Position numbers and translations under genes: made by a program. The notes below the pieces were generated by a model that was not told the origin of the DNA, made no database searches, and saw nothing but the letters and a program-made list of their open reading frames with translations. 64,000 bases of DNA. It comes from Psychrobacillus sp032154225 (lineage in GTDB: Bacteria; Bacillota; Bacilli; Bacillales_A; Planococcaceae). This document shows, piece after piece, positions 1-8,843 of the stretch (positions within the stretch are counted from its first letter, which is position 1; the number at the start of each line of letters is the position of its first letter). The stretch lies in the NCBI RefSeq assembly GCF_032154225.1, contig NZ_JALDYF010000002.1:294071-358070 (forward strand). The letters run 5' to 3'.

Positions 1-1082
1 CACCGAAATCGACTCCACGTTCTGAGCTGACAGTTGGAGACGTAGGTTTCTTAACAGCTTCGATGAAAGATGTTGGAGATTCAAGTGTAGGGGATACAAT
101 TACCCTAGCTTCAAACCCTGCAACAGAAGCATTAGATGGATATCGTAAAATGAACCCAATGGTATTCTGTGGATTATATCCTATAGATAACTCCAAATAC
201 AATGATTTACGTGATGCACTAGAAAAATTACAGTTAAACGATGCCGCTTTAGAATTCGAACCAGAATCTTCTCAAGCATTAGGTTTCGGTTATCGCTGTG
301 GTTTCCTTGGATTACTTCATATGGAAATTATCCAAGAACGTATTGAGCGTGAATTCAAAATCGATTTAATCACTACTGCACCAAGTGTAATTTATAATGT
401 GAAGCTAACGAATGGCGAAATGATTAAAGTAGATAACCCTTCTTTAATGCCAGACGTTCAAAAAGTAGATGCGATTGAAGAACCATACGTAAAAGCTTCG
501 ATAATGGTTCCAGAAGAGTATGTTGGAGCGGTTATGGAACTATGTCAACGTAAACGCGGAAACTTCATTACGATGGATTACTTATCTGCAGCGCGTGTTA
601 ATATTATTTATGATATTCCACTATCAGAAGTTGTATATGATTTCTTTGATGCATTAAAATCAAGTACAAAAGGATATGCTTCTTTTGACTATGAGTTAAT
701 CGGATACAAAGAATCGAAGCTTCAAAAAATGGATATTTTATTAAATGGCGAAAAAGTCGATGCACTAAGCTTTATCGTTCACAGAGACTTTGCTTACGAT
801 CGTGGAAAGTTAATTGTTGAAAAGTTGAAAGCATTAATACCGAGACAACAGTTTGAAGTACCTGTTCAAGCAGCAGTTGGTCAAAAAATTGTTGCACGTT
901 CTACGATTAAATCAATTGGTAAAAACGTTTTAGCAAAATGTTATGGTGGAGATATTTCACGTAAACGTAAACTTCTTGATAAACAAAAAGAAGGTAAAAA
1001 ACGTATGAAACAAGTTGGTTCTGTAGAAGTGCCTCAAGAAGCATTCATGGCAGTTCTGAAAATGGATGAGCCGAATAAATAA
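1..1082 (+). CDS. lepA: Elongation factor 4 (LepA), 3' part; start lies before the window
   Basis: This is the C-terminal ~359 residues of the ribosome-bound GTPase LepA/EF4, which acts on stalled or mistranslocated elongation complexes. The frame is open from base 3, so the gene begins outside the window and the GTPase domain is missing from view. The visible part starts in the domain II-like barrel (GDVGFLTASMKDV). It continues through the EF-G III- and V-like domains and ends with the LepA-specific C-terminal tail, with GGDISRKRKLLDKQKEGKK and a closing VLKMDEPNK. The full protein is about 610 residues in relatives. A terminator follows directly. The family assignment is certain. Confidence 0.97.
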   Translation, partial: PKSTPRSELTVGDVGFLTASMKDVGDSSVGDTITLASNPATEALDGYRKMNPMVFCGLYPIDNSKYNDLRDALEKLQLNDAALEFEPESSQALGFGYRCGFLGLLHMEIIQERIEREFKIDLITTAPSVIYNVKLTNGEMIKVDNPSLMPDVQKVDAIEEPYVKASIMVPEEYVGAVMELCQRKRGNFITMDYLSAARVNIIYDIPLSEVVYDFFDALKSSTKGYASFDYELIGYKESKLQKMDILLNGEKVDALSFIVHRDFAYDRGKLIVEKLKALIPRQQFEVPVQAAVGQKIVARSTIKSIGKNVLAKCYGGDISRKRKLLDKQKEGKKRMKQVGSVEVPQEAFMAVLKMDEPNK

Positions 1083-1091
1083 TAAAGAAAG

Positions 1092-1117
1092 AAGGGGGCA
1101 TAATTAGCCCCCTTTTT
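1092..1117 (+). terminator. Rho-independent terminator after lepA
   Basis: The arms GGGGGC and GCCCCC enclose a 7-base loop and are followed by a T-run. It lies 10 bases after the lepA stop. Confidence 0.9.
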
Positions 1118-1141
1118 CCATTATAGAAAGTAGTGAACTGT

Positions 1142-2275
1142 ATGGTACGTGGTGTGTATATACATATTCCTTTTTGCCATCAAATTTGTAATTACTGTGA
1201 TTTTAATAAGTTTTTCTTTCATAATCAACCGGTGGATGATTATATTGAGTCGCTAGGGAAAGAAATGGCTTTATGGAAAGACCAGTTACAAGACGCAACA
1301 ATTGAAACCATTTTCATCGGTGGTGGTACTCCGACAGCTTTATCAGAAGATCAATTAGCACGATTATTTACACTAATTCATACGTATATTCCGATGGATG
1401 CCGTAGTTGAATTTACTTCAGAAGCAAATCCAGATGAATTAACTTTTGAAAAAATGAAACTTATGAAGTCTTTTGGAGTAAATAGATTAAGCATGGGAGT
1501 TCAAACATTCGATCAAGAGCTTTTAAAAGTACTTGGACGAACGCATTCGAATGAGCATGTGTATGAAGTAATTGAAAATGCGAAGAAAATTGATTTTCCA
1601 TCCATTAGTATCGATTTAATGTATGGACTGCCAAATCAAACGATGGAGCAGTGGAAGCACTCCTTGCAGGAAGCATACCGTTTGAATATCCCTCATATAT
1701 CGGCCTATTCGCTCTTAGTGGAGCCAAAGACTATTTTTTATAACTTGATGTCTAAAGGGAAACTTTCACTACCGGGGGAAGATTTAGAAGCTGAAATGTA
1801 CGGTTATTTGATGGACGAGATGAAGTTACATGGATATGAGCAGTATGAGATTAGTAATTTTTCACATGAAGGAAAAAATTCGATGCATAACTTACTCTAC
1901 TGGGAAAATGATGAGTATTTTGGCTTTGGAGCTGGTGCTCATGGTTATGTAAATAGCGTTCGCTATTCGAATCATGGACCGTTGAAAAAATATATGCAAA
2001 CGATTGATGAAAATGCGAAACCGATTATGACAGAAAAAGATGTAACAGTTACAGAGAAGATGGAAGAAGAAATGTTTTTAGGTCTCCGAAAAACTGCTGG
2101 AGTTTCATTGGAACGATTTGAGCAAAGATATGGCCAAACATTATATGACGTGTATGGAAAAGAATTAGATGAACTACTACAAAAAGAGTTAATCATAATA
2201 GAACAAGGGTATATAAAACTAACATTGCGTGGACGATTTATAGGTAATGAAGTTTTTCAATATTTTCTACAGTAG
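1142..2275 (+). CDS. hemW: Radical SAM protein HemW (heme chaperone, HemN-like)
   Basis: The product is a 377-residue oxygen-independent coproporphyrinogen oxidase-like radical SAM protein of the HemW type. That family is now viewed as heme chaperones rather than true oxidases. The radical SAM motif CX3CX2C is at residues 12-19 (PFCHQICNYC), and the SAM-binding GGGTP lies near residue 60. The HemN_C region is at the end. ATG 1142 was chosen because GAAAG is 11 bases upstream and the N-terminus then matches the family (VRGVYIHIPFC). An in-frame GTG at 1133 sits too close to that site. It lies between lepA and hrcA, as in B. subtilis (yqeR). Confidence 0.93.
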   Translation: MVRGVYIHIPFCHQICNYCDFNKFFFHNQPVDDYIESLGKEMALWKDQLQDATIETIFIGGGTPTALSEDQLARLFTLIHTYIPMDAVVEFTSEANPDELTFEKMKLMKSFGVNRLSMGVQTFDQELLKVLGRTHSNEHVYEVIENAKKIDFPSISIDLMYGLPNQTMEQWKHSLQEAYRLNIPHISAYSLLVEPKTIFYNLMSKGKLSLPGEDLEAEMYGYLMDEMKLHGYEQYEISNFSHEGKNSMHNLLYWENDEYFGFGAGAHGYVNSVRYSNHGPLKKYMQTIDENAKPIMTEKDVTVTEKMEEEMFLGLRKTAGVSLERFEQRYGQTLYDVYGKELDELLQKELIIIEQGYIKLTLRGRFIGNEVFQYFLQ

Positions 2276-2289
2276 TTGATCCATATTCA

Positions 2290-2318
2290 TTGACAGTTTT
2301 CTTTAGATTTGATACCTT
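2290..2318 (+). promoter_or_regulatory. Candidate SigA promoter of the hrcA operon
   Basis: A perfect -35 TTGACA lies at 2290-2295. The -10 is less clear: TACCTT with a 17-base spacer, or GATACC with 15. Either puts the transcription start just before the CIRCE element. Confidence 0.6.
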
Positions 2319-2329
2319 TTATATGAGTA

Positions 2330-2356
2330 TTAGCACTCTCAATGAATGAGTGCTAA
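2330..2356 (+). promoter_or_regulatory. CIRCE operator (HrcA binding site)
   Basis: The arms TTAGCACTC and GAGTGCTAA are a perfect 9-bp inverted repeat separated by 9 bases, exactly the CIRCE consensus. The element sits just ahead of the hrcA ribosome binding site, so HrcA should repress its own operon and heat shock should relieve it. Confidence 0.98.
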
Positions 2357-2370
2357 CAGGGGTGATAATC

Positions 2371-3408
2371 ATGCTAACTAATCGGCAAGTTTTAATATTG
2401 CAAGTAACGGTAGATGATTTTATTGAAACCGCTCAGCCAGTTGGATCTCGTCAAATTTCGAAAAAGGAGGAAGTTCCATATAGTCCTGCTACGATTCGAA
2501 ATGATATGGCGGATTTAGAAGATATGGGCTTTTTAGAAAAAACGCATACTTCGTCTGGGCGTATCCCTTCAGAAAAAGGATATCGTTATTATGTAGACAA
2601 TATGTTAACTCCACAACTAATTTCGACAGATGAGCTGACACAAATTCGTTCTGTTTTTGAAGAACGGATGGTGGAGACGGAGCAAGTAATTCGGAAATCG
2701 GCAAAAATATTGTCAGATTTGACGAGTTATACATCCATTTTGCTAGGTCTTGATGTAAGAAAGCATCGAGTGAAACGATTTTCGGTTGTACCATTAACGG
2801 ATGATTCCGCTGTAGCAATTATTGTGACGGATAGTGGACATGTAGAAAATCGAGTATTTTCAATTCCTGAAAGCTTTTCTTCATCAGATATTGAACGTAT
2901 GGTTAATCTCTTAAACGATAGCTTAGTAGGAGTTTATTTACATGAACTTCAAACAAAGCTCGAAGCAGTGACGCAATCTATTTTAAGACAGCGACTCGGC
3001 CGTTTGGATGATTTAGTAGGTTCCTTAAATAAGTCGATGAAAATTGAGCATGAGGATAAAGTTTACTATGGTGGTAAAATGCATTTATTAAATCAACCAG
3101 AATTTAATGATTTAAAAAAAGCGAGAAGTATTATGTACTTGATGGACCATGTAAACCAAATTCCGGGTATTTTTCCTGTTGATAAAAAAGGAATTCAAAT
3201 ACGGATAGGCTCTGAAAACAATCATCTAGCAATGGAAGATTGTAGTGTTATCACTGCTTCTTATGCCATAGGAGAGGAACAAATGGGATCTATTGCAATT
3301 ATAGGCCCGACTCGAATGGATTATAAACGGGTTGTTTCGCTACTAGATATAATGAGCGGAGATTTATCAAGAGAACTATCAAGAATTTTACTTGGACCCC
3401 AAGGATAA
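2371..3408 (+). CDS. hrcA: Heat-inducible transcription repressor HrcA
   Basis: This 345-residue repressor of class I heat-shock genes binds CIRCE. Its N-terminal winged helix (about residues 1-75) contains the YSPATIRNDMADLEDMGFL recognition region. It is followed by the GAF-like dimerisation and insert domains. The length matches B. subtilis HrcA (343). ATG 2371 has a good site AGGGGTGAT six bases upstream. The in-frame GTG at 2350 lies inside the CIRCE element and is rejected. It is first in hrcA-grpE-dnaK-dnaJ-prmA-rsmE-mtaB, with 15 bases to grpE. HrcA activity in this family depends on GroEL, whose genes are not in this window. Confidence 0.97.
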   Translation: MLTNRQVLILQVTVDDFIETAQPVGSRQISKKEEVPYSPATIRNDMADLEDMGFLEKTHTSSGRIPSEKGYRYYVDNMLTPQLISTDELTQIRSVFEERMVETEQVIRKSAKILSDLTSYTSILLGLDVRKHRVKRFSVVPLTDDSAVAIIVTDSGHVENRVFSIPESFSSSDIERMVNLLNDSLVGVYLHELQTKLEAVTQSILRQRLGRLDDLVGSLNKSMKIEHEDKVYYGGKMHLLNQPEFNDLKKARSIMYLMDHVNQIPGIFPVDKKGIQIRIGSENNHLAMEDCSVITASYAIGEEQMGSIAIIGPTRMDYKRVVSLLDIMSGDLSRELSRILLGPQG

Positions 3409-3423
3409 AGGAGAATTGTAACG

Positions 3424-3960
3424 ATGTCTGAAGAAAAAGATGTAATTGTAGAAAATTTGGAAGAACAAATAGAAGCAGCGACGGAAGAAGCTACTGAAGA
3501 AGTTGTAGAGGTTGATGAGCTAACGCTTGTTAAACAACAGCTAGAAGAAGAAACAGATAAGTCTTTCCGCATTCGAGCGGACTTTGAAAACTATAAACGA
3601 CGAGTACAGCTAGATAAAGAAGCGGATTATAAATATCGTGCTCAAGCTGTATTAACGGACATTTTACCAGTGCTTGATAACTTTGAACGCGCATTGGCGG
3701 TAGGAGTAACAACAGAAGAAGCAGCGTCATTAGCAAAAGGCGTTGACATGGTATACCGTTCTTTATTGGAAGCAGTATTAAGAGAAGGACTTGAGCCAAT
3801 TGAGGCTGAAGGAGTTCCTTTTGATCCAAACTTCCACCAAGCAGTGATGCAAGAAAAAGACGATTCCAAAGAAGCGGGTGTTGTGCTTCAAGAATTGCAA
3901 AAAGGGTATAAACTAAAAGATAGAGTACTTCGCCCATCTATGGTGAAAGTAAACGAATAA
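3424..3960 (+). CDS. grpE: Nucleotide exchange factor GrpE
   Basis: The 178-residue cochaperone releases ADP from DnaK. An acidic, low-complexity N-terminus (about residues 1-45, rich in Glu) leads into the long coiled-coil helix (RADFENYKRRVQLDKE) and the C-terminal beta domain (LQKGYKLKDRVLRPSMVKV). AAAGGAG lies 9 bases before the ATG. It follows hrcA at 15 bases and precedes dnaK at 60 bases. The gap to dnaK can form a small imperfect stem (GTC/GAC segments near 3970-3990) before the dnaK ribosome site. Confidence 0.97.
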   Translation: MSEEKDVIVENLEEQIEAATEEATEEVVEVDELTLVKQQLEEETDKSFRIRADFENYKRRVQLDKEADYKYRAQAVLTDILPVLDNFERALAVGVTTEEAASLAKGVDMVYRSLLEAVLREGLEPIEAEGVPFDPNFHQAVMQEKDDSKEAGVVLQELQKGYKLKDRVLRPSMVKVNE

Positions 3961-4020
3961 GTGTAGAACGGTCATGTCATAAGACAGACGTTTTCATATG
4001 AATATTAGGAGGAAAAATTT

Positions 4021-5847
4021 ATGTCTAAAATTATCGGTATTGACTTAGGAACAACAAACTCATGTGTATCAGTATTAGAAGCAGGGGAACCAAAAGTAAT
4101 TCCAAATCCAGAAGGAAATCGCACAACTCCATCTGTTGTTGCATTTAAAAACGGTGAGCGCCAAGTTGGAGAAGTAGCTAAACGTCAATCAATCACAAAT
4201 CCACATACAATTTCTTCTGTAAAACGTTTAATGGGTACAAATGAAAAAGTATCTGCAGAAGGTAAAGAATATACGGCCCAAGAAGTATCTGCAATGATTC
4301 TTCAATACTTAAAAGGATTTGCAGAAGAATACCTTGGTGAAAAAGTGACAAAAGCTGTTATTACAGTTCCAGCTTACTTTAATGATGCTGAGCGTCAAGC
4401 AACAAAAGATGCTGGTCGTATTGCTGGTCTTGAAGTAGAACGTATTATTAACGAGCCAACTGCTGCTGCACTTGCATACGGTTTAGATAAAATGGATCAT
4501 GACGAAAAAATTCTTGTTTACGATTTAGGTGGCGGTACATTTGACGTGTCTATCCTAGAATTAGGAGACGGAGTATTTGAAGTTCTTGCTACTGCGGGAG
4601 ACAACCGTCTTGGTGGAGATGACTTTGACCAAGTATTAATAGACTACTTAGTACAAGAATTCAAAAAAGATAACGGCATTGACTTATCACAAGATAAAAT
4701 GGCCGTACAACGTCTAAAAGACGCTGCTGAAAAAGCGAAAAAAGATTTATCTGGAGTTACATCAACTCAAATCTCTCTTCCATTTATCACAGCTGGAGAA
4801 GCAGGACCTCTTCACTTAGAAATTACAATGTCTCGTGCTAAATTTGATGATTTAACTGCTCATTTAGTAGAGCGTACAATGGTACCAACTCGCCAAGCGA
4901 TGAAAGATGCAGGATTATCTGCTTCTCAAATTGATAAAATTATTTTAGTTGGTGGATCTACTCGTATTCCAGCAGTACAAGAAGCAATTAAAAAAGAAAC
5001 TGGTAAAGAGCCACATAAAGGCGTAAACCCGGATGAAGTAGTAGCAATGGGTGCTGCTGTTCAAGGTGGAGTATTAACTGGAGAAGTAAAAGACGTTGTT
5101 CTTCTAGACGTAACACCACTTTCTTTAGGTATTGAAACAATGGGAAGCGTATTTACAAAGTTAATCGAACGTAATACGACAATTCCTACATCAAAATCAC
5201 AAGTTTTCTCAACTGCAGCGGACAACCAACCGGCAGTAGATATTCACGTGCTTCAAGGTGAACGTCCAATGGCGACTGACAATAAAACACTTGGTCGTTT
5301 CCAACTTTCGGATATTCCACCAGCACAACGTGGAGTACCACAAATCGAAGTTACATTCGATATCGACAAAAATGGTATCGTAAATGTTAAAGCGAAAGAT
5401 CTAGGCACACAAAAAGAGCAAAACATTACAATTCAATCGAACTCATCATTATCAGATGAAGAAATCGACCGTATGGTAAAAGAAGCAGAAGCAAACGCTG
5501 ATGCTGATAAAGTTCGCAAAGAAGAAGCAGAAGTGAAAAATGAAGCAGATCAATTAGTTTTCATGACTGAAAAAACAATTAAAGATTTAGAAGATAAAGT
5601 ATCAGAAGAAGAGAAAAAGTCTGCTGAAGATGCAAAAGAAGAGTTAAAAGCTGCACTTGAAGCTGGAAACTTAGAAGACATTAAAGCGAAAAAAGACAAA
5701 TTAAACGAAATCGTACAACAATTAACAATGAAGCTTTACGAGCAAGCTCAAGCAGAAGCAAATGCTAACGGCGAGCAAGCTGGACCATCAGATGACGGTG
5801 TTGTTGATGCTGAGTTTGAAGAAGTAAAAGACGATAAAGATAAATAA
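4021..5847 (+). CDS. dnaK: Chaperone DnaK (Hsp70)
   Basis: This 608-residue Hsp70 chaperone uses ATP to bind and release unfolded peptides with DnaJ and GrpE. The ATPase domain starts with IIGIDLGTTNSCV. It carries the phosphate and connect signatures (VYDLGGGTFDVSI, ILVGGSTRIPAVQ), followed by the linker DVVLLDVTPLSLG, the substrate-binding beta domain and the helical lid. The tail ends in the acidic DAEFEEVKDDKDK. The ATP-domain segment missing in many Gram-positive proteins is absent, as in B. subtilis (611 aa). AGGAGG stands 8 bases before ATG. Codon use looks more biased than in neighbours, as expected for a highly expressed gene. Confidence 0.99.
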   Translation: MSKIIGIDLGTTNSCVSVLEAGEPKVIPNPEGNRTTPSVVAFKNGERQVGEVAKRQSITNPHTISSVKRLMGTNEKVSAEGKEYTAQEVSAMILQYLKGFAEEYLGEKVTKAVITVPAYFNDAERQATKDAGRIAGLEVERIINEPTAAALAYGLDKMDHDEKILVYDLGGGTFDVSILELGDGVFEVLATAGDNRLGGDDFDQVLIDYLVQEFKKDNGIDLSQDKMAVQRLKDAAEKAKKDLSGVTSTQISLPFITAGEAGPLHLEITMSRAKFDDLTAHLVERTMVPTRQAMKDAGLSASQIDKIILVGGSTRIPAVQEAIKKETGKEPHKGVNPDEVVAMGAAVQGGVLTGEVKDVVLLDVTPLSLGIETMGSVFTKLIERNTTIPTSKSQVFSTAADNQPAVDIHVLQGERPMATDNKTLGRFQLSDIPPAQRGVPQIEVTFDIDKNGIVNVKAKDLGTQKEQNITIQSNSSLSDEEIDRMVKEAEANADADKVRKEEAEVKNEADQLVFMTEKTIKDLEDKVSEEEKKSAEDAKEELKAALEAGNLEDIKAKKDKLNEIVQQLTMKLYEQAQAEANANGEQAGPSDDGVVDAEFEEVKDDKDK

Positions 5848-5862
5848 GAATAGTAGCAAGTG

Positions 5863-5899
5863 GAAAAAGTCAAAGACCGTTTTCGGCTTTGGCTTTTTC
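5863..5899 (+). terminator. Terminator-like hairpin between dnaK and dnaJ
   Basis: GAAAAAGTCAAAGACC pairs with GGCTTTGGCTTTTTC (one G-U pair, one bulge), and the arm ends in a T-rich stretch. It probably lowers transcription into dnaJ. Confidence 0.7.
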
Positions 5900-5923
5900 A
5901 ATGTTTTGCTTCCATGTTACAAT
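5896..5923 (+). promoter_or_regulatory. Possible internal promoter for dnaJ
   Basis: An extended -10 (TG-T-TACAAT, with TACAAT at 5918-5923) follows a weak -35 TTTCAA at 16 bases spacing. It lies right after the hairpin and about 83 bases before the dnaJ start. This rests on sequence fit only. Confidence 0.35.
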
Positions 5924-6006
5924 AATGTTTACTCGCAATTAATATATTGGTAAGACCAACCGAAGGACCGTTTGATGTCTAGGTTAGAAGAGCAGGAGAG
6001 TGGAAT

Positions 6007-7116
6007 ATGAACAAGCGTGATTATTATGAAGTACTTGGAATTGCAAAAGGTGCTTCACAAGATGAAATAAAAAAAGCATATCGTAAACTGTCAAAACAAT
6101 ATCACCCGGATATTAACAAAGCTGCAGATGCAGAAGATAAGTTTAAGGAATTATCGGAAGCGTATGAAGTGCTTAGTGATGACCAAAAACGCGCACAATA
6201 TGACCAATTTGGGCATGCTAGTCCAAATCAAGGCTTCGGTGGAGGCGATGGTTTTGGATTCGAAGATATTTTCAGCTCATTCTTCGGAGGCGGAGGATCT
6301 CGTCGACGTGATCCAAACGCACCAAGAAAAGGTGATGATCTTCAATATTCAATGACAATTGAATTTGAAGAAGCTGTTTTCGGAAAAGAAACTGAAATTG
6401 AAGTTGCTAAAGAAGAAAACTGTGACACTTGTGATGGTAGCGGTGCAAAACCTGGAACACATCCAGACAAATGTTCACACTGTCAAGGTGCTGGGCAAGT
6501 CAATGTGACGCAAGACACGCCATTCGGTAGAATTCAAACAAAACGTGCTTGTAACTATTGCCAAGGAACAGGTAAAATTATTAAAGATAAATGTTCAACT
6601 TGTCATGGTAAAGGTTCTGTAAACAAACGCAAAAAAATTAAAGTAACAATACCTGCTGGAGTAGATGATGGCCAACAACTTCGCGTAAGTGGTCAAGGTG
6701 AGCCAGGTAAAAATGGTGGCCCTGCTGGAGACTTATATATCGTTTTCCGAGTAAAAGCAGATCCTCGATTTGAACGCGATGGCGATGATATTTATTATGA
6801 ATTGCCATTAACATATGCTCAAGCAGCACTTGGAGACGAAATCGAAATTCCAACAGTACAAGGAAAAGTGAAATTGAAAATTCCTGCTGGCACACAGTCC
6901 CAAACGAAATTCCGTTTAAAAGGAAAAGGCGTGAAAAACGTTCATGGTTATGGCATTGGGGACCAGCATGTGATTGTAAAAGTTATTACACCGAAAAAAT
7001 TAACCGAAAAACAAAAGCAATTACTTCGTGAATTTGCAGAAATAAGTGGCGATATTCCAGAAGAACAAGGAAGTTCGTTATTTGATAAAATTAAAAGAAC
7101 GATAAAAGGTGAATAA
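6007..7116 (+). CDS. dnaJ: Chaperone DnaJ (Hsp40)
   Basis: This 369-residue J-protein delivers substrates to DnaK and stimulates its ATPase. It has all class A domains. The J domain carries HPD at residues 33-35. A Gly/Phe-rich linker follows (FGGGDGFGF). Four zinc-binding CxxCxGxG repeats come next (CDTCDGSG, CSHCQGAG, CNYCQGTG, CSTCHGKG), then the two beta-barrel substrate domains. The ATG is preceded by AGGAGAG. It is separated from dnaK by 159 bases that hold a hairpin and a possible promoter, and is followed 15 bases later by prmA. Confidence 0.98.
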   Translation: MNKRDYYEVLGIAKGASQDEIKKAYRKLSKQYHPDINKAADAEDKFKELSEAYEVLSDDQKRAQYDQFGHASPNQGFGGGDGFGFEDIFSSFFGGGGSRRRDPNAPRKGDDLQYSMTIEFEEAVFGKETEIEVAKEENCDTCDGSGAKPGTHPDKCSHCQGAGQVNVTQDTPFGRIQTKRACNYCQGTGKIIKDKCSTCHGKGSVNKRKKIKVTIPAGVDDGQQLRVSGQGEPGKNGGPAGDLYIVFRVKADPRFERDGDDIYYELPLTYAQAALGDEIEIPTVQGKVKLKIPAGTQSQTKFRLKGKGVKNVHGYGIGDQHVIVKVITPKKLTEKQKQLLREFAEISGDIPEEQGSSLFDKIKRTIKGE

Positions 7117-7131
7117 AGGAGTTGTCCGCAA

Positions 7132-8076
7132 GTGAAATGGTCCGAACTGTCTATTCATACAACAAATGAAGCGGTTGAAGCGATAAGTAATATTTTGCAT
7201 GAAGCTGGTGCAAGTGGGGTCGTTATTGAAGACTCTGAAGAATTAGTGAGAGAAAGAGAAGATCAATTTGGAGAAATTTATAGCTTAAATCCAGATGATT
7301 TTCCAGTAGATGGTGTTCGTGTAAAGGCTTATTTAGCAGAAACTAGCTTTCTTTTAGAAACGGTAGAAGAGATCAAGCTTGCGATTAACAACTTACAAAA
7401 CTTTAACATCGACGTTGGGCATAATATTGTTACTGTCCATGAAGTGGATGAAGAAGACTGGGCAACAGCTTGGAAAAAATATTACCATCCTGTAAAAATT
7501 TCTAATCGTTTTACAATCGTTCCAACATGGGAAGATTACGAAAGAGTGCATACAGACGAGTTAATCATTGAATTGGACCCTGGTATGGCTTTCGGTACTG
7601 GCACACACCCTACAACTGTAATGTGTCTACAAGCATTAGAGAAAACGGTACAACCGGATTCTAGCGTAATTGACGTTGGTACCGGATCTGGAGTGCTTTC
7701 TATTGGTGCTGCCAAATTAGGCGCTACTTCCATTCATGCACTTGATTTAGACGAGGTTGCAGTAACTTCTGCAAAAGAAAATATTGCACTCAATAAAGTA
7801 GAACATCTAGTAGAAGTAACACATGGTAATTTACTTGATAATGTACATGAACAAGCAGACATTGTTGTTGCAAATATTTTAGCCGAAATTATTATGACTT
7901 TTACAGACGATGCATTTTCGATTGTAAAAGAAGGTGGTTTATTTATCACCTCTGGAATTATCGCAACGAAAAAAGACGATGTGCGTAATTCCTTACTACA
8001 ATCTGGTTTTGAAATAGAAGAAGTAATGATGATGGAAGACTGGGTAACGATTATTTCTAAAAAACCTATTAAATAA
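7132..8076 (+). CDS. prmA: Ribosomal protein L11 methyltransferase PrmA
   Basis: This 314-residue SAM-dependent enzyme methylates lysines and the N-terminus of L11. The N-terminal substrate-recognition domain (KWSELSIHTTNEAVEAISNI) is followed by a Rossmann domain. That domain carries the SAM motif VIDVGTGSGVLSIGA and the NIL(A) segment VVANILAEI typical of PrmA. It starts with GTG 7132 behind AAAGGAG. The position after dnaJ is the usual one in Bacillales (yqeT) and places it in the heat-shock operon. Confidence 0.96.
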   Translation: MKWSELSIHTTNEAVEAISNILHEAGASGVVIEDSEELVREREDQFGEIYSLNPDDFPVDGVRVKAYLAETSFLLETVEEIKLAINNLQNFNIDVGHNIVTVHEVDEEDWATAWKKYYHPVKISNRFTIVPTWEDYERVHTDELIIELDPGMAFGTGTHPTTVMCLQALEKTVQPDSSVIDVGTGSGVLSIGAAKLGATSIHALDLDEVAVTSAKENIALNKVEHLVEVTHGNLLDNVHEQADIVVANILAEIIMTFTDDAFSIVKEGGLFITSGIIATKKDDVRNSLLQSGFEIEEVMMMEDWVTIISKKPIK

Positions 8077-8087
8077 GGGAGAATGTT

Positions 8088-8828
8088 ATGCAACGTTATT
8101 TTACGCATGAGAGAATCCAAGAAAATAATACACTAACAATCTCAGGAGACGATGCGCATCATATGATTCAAGTGATGCGCATGACTCCTGGCGATGAAGT
8201 ATATATAGTAGCAGAAGGTGTAACGTATACGACTGCCCTTGTAGAAGGAACGTCTAAATCCGTTCTTTTGCACATAAAAGAACAACATGCTGAGTCCAAT
8301 GAAATGCCGATTAAAGTATCCATTGTTTGTGGCTTGCCTAAAGGGGATAAGTTAGAATTGATCACCCAAAAGGCCACGGAATTAGGAATGCACACACTTT
8401 ATCCATTTGAAGCAAAGAGATCCATCGTCAAATGGGATAAGCAAAAAAATGAGAAAAAAATTGCTCGTCTACAAAAAATTGCAAAAGAAGCAGCGGAACA
8501 ATCACATCGTTCTTTTATGCCTCACATACATAATCCAATAACTCTAAAAGAGCTATTAGAAATCGCTAAATCATACGATGTGAAGTTTGTGGCCGATGAA
8601 GAAGATGCGAAGCTAGAAAACCGCCAAAAGTTTGCTGAGCAATTAAAAAAAGTGTATGATAAATCATCAATACTAATTGTTTTTGGACCTGAAGGTGGCT
8701 TAGATCGCCAGGAAATAACAACATTATTTGAAAATGAGTTTCAACCAATTTCACTTGGGCCAAGAATTCTACGAACAGAAACTGCACCGTTATATGCGCT
8801 TGCAGCAATTTCCTATGAATATGAATGA
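8088..8828 (+). CDS. rsmE: 16S rRNA (uracil1498-N3)-methyltransferase RsmE
   Basis: The 246-residue enzyme belongs to the SPOUT (alpha/beta-knot) superfamily and modifies U1498 of 16S rRNA. The N-terminal PUA-like domain contains the GDDAHHMIQVMRM motif. The C-terminal knot holds the SAM-binding segments IVFGPEGGLDRQE and ISLGPRILRTETA. Its 11-base gap after prmA and the AAGGGAGAAT site before ATG 8088 show co-transcription. The equivalent in B. subtilis is yqeU. Confidence 0.95.
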   Translation: MQRYFTHERIQENNTLTISGDDAHHMIQVMRMTPGDEVYIVAEGVTYTTALVEGTSKSVLLHIKEQHAESNEMPIKVSIVCGLPKGDKLELITQKATELGMHTLYPFEAKRSIVKWDKQKNEKKIARLQKIAKEAAEQSHRSFMPHIHNPITLKELLEIAKSYDVKFVADEEDAKLENRQKFAEQLKKVYDKSSILIVFGPEGGLDRQEITTLFENEFQPISLGPRILRTETAPLYALAAISYEYE

Positions 8829-8843
8829 AAGAGGTGTATGGAC

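Noticed and set aside
1133..1141. GTG start for hemW
   Set aside because: Only a few bases from the ribosome site; ATG 1142 gives the family N-terminus.
3530..3937. 135-codon minus-strand frame under grpE
   Set aside because: Low-complexity Leu-rich mirror of a Glu/Lys-rich coding strand.
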